A stretch of 64,000 nt of DNA. Origin: Glandiceps talaboti. Its lineage: Eukaryota > Hemichordata > Enteropneusta > Spengelidae. The notes below the pieces were generated by a model. The model saw nothing but the letters and a program-made list of their open reading frames with translations, was not told the origin of the DNA and did not search any database. Shown here piece by piece: positions 59,581 to 64,000 of the stretch (positions are counted from its first letter, which is position 1; each line of letters starts with the position of its first letter). The position numbers were made by a program, and so were the translations under genes. The stretch covers positions 2,484,501 through 2,548,500 of the forward strand of contig NC_135558.1 of the NCBI RefSeq assembly GCF_964340395.1. Direction: 5' to 3'.

Positions 59581-59620
59581 CATAGATATTCCATCCATCC
59601 TTTCATCATATTCATATACA

Positions 59621-59653
<33 letters not shown>

Positions 59654-59660
59654 TACAGCC
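59449..59660. repeat. (CA)n microsatellite upstream of the PH exon
   Basis: CA repeats with ACTACATA interruptions, then a second CA run near 59623-59652. Confidence 0.95.
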
Positions 59661-59699
59661 ATCTATCCACCTATCCATCTACCCACTCATTTACACATC

Positions 59700-62600
59700 C
59701 AGCCATCCATATATACCTACATATTTAATAGAAAGATAGTATACAATCCTGTGTTATAGCATTCAGCAGAACCTTTGATCAGCTGTGCTACAAGGCTATA
59801 TTTGTACAACTGCACCTCATATTTCATTGCAAATGGATGATAGATCACTATTTCATATATTGTACATTGGAGGTAATGAAAAGAACTCCGACAGTAGTAA
59901 ACATATTCATCACATTCCAACTAACCGTTAAAATTCAAATACCAAAGTTGGAGACTTGATAAATGAGCAACGACATCTTAACCTAGACTGGTGTACCATC
60001 AAAAGAAATAGTTCACTGACTATTTAACACAATATTTAAAATGTGAACCACTACATCTAGCCTATGGCAGCATAATAACGTGAATGGGTTTTTCACTGAT
60101 TGCTGACGTTAATATGGAAATATACGGTAAAGCAAACTCTTTAGGTTAACATGATTACTCAGAATCATTCAGGGGTATGTTTAATATCATGCTAGGTTTT
60201 CCATCAATAACTGATAATGGAATTATCTCTACCCTAGCAGGACATCAAGATATACTAGACGACGGCATTATAGCACAAATGTGTATAGGAACTTTGTCTG
60301 TTAAAGAATTGAGTTCCTGTCATCCACAAAATCAAACATTTCATGGATGAGAAATGATGAGAAAAGAAGGGTTAGAAAATTGACATGAAATGAGGTATGG
60401 TTATTGAAAGCTAATAGCCATGCCATATTAAAGCTGCCTGAAGACAGAATGATTTCGCAAACAAATGTCAGCCTAAGGGGCCCTATATATTCATCGCGCT
60501 ACAAGTTCGGAGTTATTAGAACCGAGATGCCTGTCTCTTGATCACAGTAAAAAAGGCTAGAGAATTTGGTAATACTAATTTGACTAAAATGTTACGAGAA
60601 TTTATTTCTTCATTGCAGAAAAAAGACGAGTTTTGTTGTTATATTTCATAACGTCTGAAAAAATACATAAACCGGCAAATACATTAATAGGTAATAAGAT
60701 CAACCAATAAACTCCTTTCATCATAACCTCATTTCAATAATTTAATATCTTATAATACTGTAATTGAGTTCATAAAAAAACAAAAGCCATCCCTGAAACT
60801 TTGCACTATTTGAGTCAAGGAATATTTTGATTGTACTACATGTATACAACTTACTGTTTTGGAATAAAATAACTTTTTTTTTGCAAAGAAAATGTGTCCA
60901 TTCAAGTTGGAGAGAAATAACAGTTTGTGTAGTTATAAAAATGAAAAGGATATCTTGGGAATTCACTATTTTTAACAAAAATGCTGACATTGAAAGATAT
61001 AAAATTCACTTTCACTTGTTTATACAGAGTTGGCAGTGATCAGAAACTATAAATACAAGCCTAGGTAGGCAACTTCTGTTGGAAGAGTTGGAAGAGTTGT
61101 TGATTGTTTCTACTGTGTTTAGTGTAAATGTACAATGCAAGCAGTTGTCAATATGTTTTAATGGAAGTTCCCTGCCAAGGCTTATACATCACTTCTGCCT
61201 CAGTTCTGATCAATATCAGTTCAGTTCTGAGTGAAAATGAATGCAACAACACATTTTATCACATAGAACATCAAAGTTTTTATAAAATATACTGTAGTAA
61301 TAACTAAAGGTACCCTTTCACATTAAAAAAGATATTGCCCTTGGCAAATTACCCACTATGCAGATCTTACTTGTAAAACAACATGAAAAATTTACAAATT
61401 TTAAATCTTCATGTTCTATATTTTTCATTAATAATTCAATTCACTTTTACAGCGCATAAAAGTTGACTATGATCATTTCTGTCTTTGCTTTTATGAATAT
61501 AGCCAATACATTCAGAGCTGTAGGCATTTACTCATTGACAATCTCCTGGGGGGAGGGGGGGGGGGGTTGATATTCCTCAACATGTGATTACAAATACCAT
61601 CAAGAGATGTCAAATTACTACAAACTGAATGTAAACCACAGGTATATACATGTAATAGTACTCATCAGATCATATCATGGCGTGTGACTTATTGACACTG
61701 AATAAAAACTAAATGTGTATAATGCTCTTGCTGCTGCACTCTGGCTCAGAGTTTTTAACTTCAGTTCAGTAATTATGCATACCTTTGAAGTTGTTAAGGC
61801 TACATAGCTTGTTGACAGTGTCTTGTATTTATACATGCTCTTAATCCAGTACCCTAGCTCATCAGTTCATTTTACCTTCATTAATAGTAATATGTAATTC
61901 ATTGTAATCCCCTATGAACTTTGCAAAGGAAGAGCTAGTCAGTATGTTGACTGTCCATTGAGATTATTTTTGCTTTATAAATTCAGCGCTGTCAGCGTTA
62001 TTGTAATTGCACGCATATGTTGACTTTTATCCGTTCTAAACTGCTACTGTTCCACAATATTGCATATTCACAGTTTTCATTTTTGTTGTCTCAAATAACA
62101 CATACAATGTATTAGATGTGGTAACTGGAGGCATCTGATGGGTCTACTATTATGCATTAAAGTATCAAGTAACACAATACATGAATGTGTACCCTGGTAG
62201 GTGTAGGTGTAACATCACCGTCCCTGGTTACATAAAACAGAATAAGAGTAGTCCTATTTAATTCTATCTTTCTCATTGTAACATCTCAAAAATGATGGGT
62301 TGATAGGTCGGTTAAAAAGAACACACAAAATGCAAAGTAAGCGTGTAAACATGTTGGTATTGCTTTCAATTCTGTATTTTCAACAGCCTGAATATTAATG
62401 ACTATCCAGGTCAAAAGGAAACTGTGAACCATTTATATTTATAAAAGTCAAGCAGTTTGGTAATGAATGATAATATTTGCTCAGATATATGCACTTGTGG
62501 TGTTGTCATCTTTTATGATTGGCCATAAAGGTTGTCAATTTTTAAAAAATCATTTTAGTCAGATTCAAGAAATATCAGGTCATGAGAAACATTGGATAAA

Positions 62601-63450
62601 AAGTGGCTTTAATTAATCTGTCACTTGTGTTAGTATCAAATGTACTTAGTGTAAATTAAGATGAATGTTGGCAATGACTTCATTCTGTGAACACAAAGCT
62701 GTATTAAGTGTAGTGTCAATATGTAAAGTGACTGTAGTACGTCATTCCCCTGCAACAGGTGACCAAACTAATGTAATGCTGAACACAGCTAAGTAATGGA
62801 TACAATATATCTTTACTAAATCTCATCTTAATTGATAAGTTAAACTGCTCTATTAGTCAAGTCACAGCTAACACTCTCCCCTATAAAATCCATACTGTTT
62901 TCTGCTGTTTTTGAACTAATAGCCTTCAATCTATTAACATTATTACACATACAAGCCAACTTATATGTATTTAAACCGAATATTTAAGATTCATTTTTGG
63001 TTATTATGTCATAACAATTGTCCATCTACATTTTTTGGTTATAATTATGATTACGAGGCAAACATTCCAAAACAATATTTTCCTAATTTTTCGACAATTA
63101 AGCACATAAAGGTATAATTTCTCCAGTATTTTTATTAATTCAGTCAGAAAGTAGGCATCTATGAATCATAGTGACAAGGCCCATATAATCCCTCAGCTAT
63201 AAAATGAAGGAAAATATTGTAGAATACCATATAAAATCCTACATAAGCCTTACATTATTCTCCAACATTTTACGTTATTCCGCTGGAAAATACTTGTCTT
63301 TGAATGATAGCGAATAGCTCCCTTATGTCACTTGCACTTTCCTGGGTCGAACAAAGGAAACTAAAGGGATGATATTTAATCTTATTTACAGGTATATTAT
63401 AGTCGTATCTATTTTGACGTATGCAAAATTTTTTGGATTACCAATTTAGG
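59700..63450. other. Upstream or first-intron DNA of the PLCL-like gene
   Basis: I looked on the minus strand for the conserved PLCL N-terminal motif around KKTVSFSS and did not find it. A G-run lies near 61548-61565. No other feature is supported. Confidence 0.5.
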
Positions 63451-63454
63451 CTGT

Positions 63455-63640
63455 GTCAGGCACACTTAAATCTGGCGGACAGTGCAAGGGCAAAGTAGAC
63501 ACTACTTGTAAATAACTCATCTCACCGGCCTGCCGTATTCAGTGCGACTGTTGTTGATACCTTTCACAACAGCTGAATAAAGAAATAGCACAACTTGTAT
63601 TTAGTAAGTTAGGTCCTACATAAAATGTTTTTGCATGCAT
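63455..63640 (+). repeat. Dispersed repeat, 5' part
   Basis: Shares gtagacactacttgtaaata actcatct, cctgcc.tattca.tgc and acaacttgta with 55020-55170, same strand. Confidence 0.65.
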
Positions 63641-64000
63641 TCACCCTCCTTATCCCTCCCTCTAACTGGTAGCCGAATTAGAAGACTCAACAGTGACCTG
63701 AATCAGACCAGCTTTCAGCTAAAATAAATCTAAATGTGGAAAAACATTTGACTATATAATATTAAAGCATGTCAGTCAGTTTATTTGGCCCGAGGGTGGC
63801 CATGCGTCTAACACATCTCCATGAGTTGCAGACTTTCACCATATGTCCCCAGTCTATAAAACTAAGCTAAACCATAAGATTACCGGTAAGCAGATTTCAC
63901 TAAAGAAAATCATTAGAATGAAAGCTACATCAAAAATTGAATTCCCATACGCCATGGATATTACCCTAAAGTATCTACAGTATGGAGATTTCATGAAGAA

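Overview
This window is nuclear DNA from an animal. It is AT-rich, intron-rich and crowded with microsatellites and minisatellites. Nothing in it looks bacterial or viral. The repeat profile and the gene content suggest a marine invertebrate (invertebrate deuterostome or lophotrochozoan). I cannot name the species. Minisatellites sitting across exon-intron boundaries, seen here several times, have to my recollection been described in amphioxus, but the low GC content makes me cautious about that assignment.

The only protein gene I can support is a large minus-strand gene from about 59.27 kb down to 26.33 kb. I could thread 27 exons with compatible splice phases into one open frame of 968 residues plus a stop. 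The order is PH domain, EF-hand region, PLC X box, short acidic X-Y linker, Y box, C2 domain, then the long alpha-helical C-terminal region that is specific to the phospholipase C-like family (PLCL/PRIP). The first exon or exons (N-terminus before the PH domain) were not found and probably lie beyond the right edge. Vertebrate PLCL proteins are catalytically dead, but this homologue keeps every residue I know to be needed for PLC catalysis.

The most unusual structural signal is in the introns. At exon 19 (34.8-35.5 kb), exon 11 (41.9-42.4 kb) and exon 2 (56.4-57.95 kb) the adjacent minisatellite unit is itself a copy of the exon 3' end plus its 5' splice site. The donor is therefore duplicated 11, 9 and roughly 30 times. 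A fourth array (36.1-36.4 kb) sits beside duplicated pieces of the exon 18 acceptor region. A fifth (50.75-51.38 kb) has a donor-like motif in every unit. A second notable object is a three-copy hammerhead-ribozyme-like sequence, arranged as a direct repeat plus a near-perfect palindrome between two long (TA)n tracts in intron 24 (27.9-28.17 kb).

Layout: 0-12 kb is repeat-rich non-coding DNA with MITEs (a Mutator-like one at 1.48-2.06 kb with a 10-bp target duplication; two hAT-like copies at 6.3 and 7.4 kb). 12.2-17.3 kb is richer in CpG and could contain a promoter, but no gene was established. 17.3-25 kb is repeats and unassigned sequence, and the 3' UTR of the PLCL-like gene probably occupies about 25-26.3 kb. 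26.3-59.3 kb is the PLCL-like gene with mobile elements in its introns (a tRNA-derived SINE, a MULE-like MITE, foldbacks). 59.3-64 kb is upstream or first-intron DNA with a (CA)n tract and a dispersed repeat.
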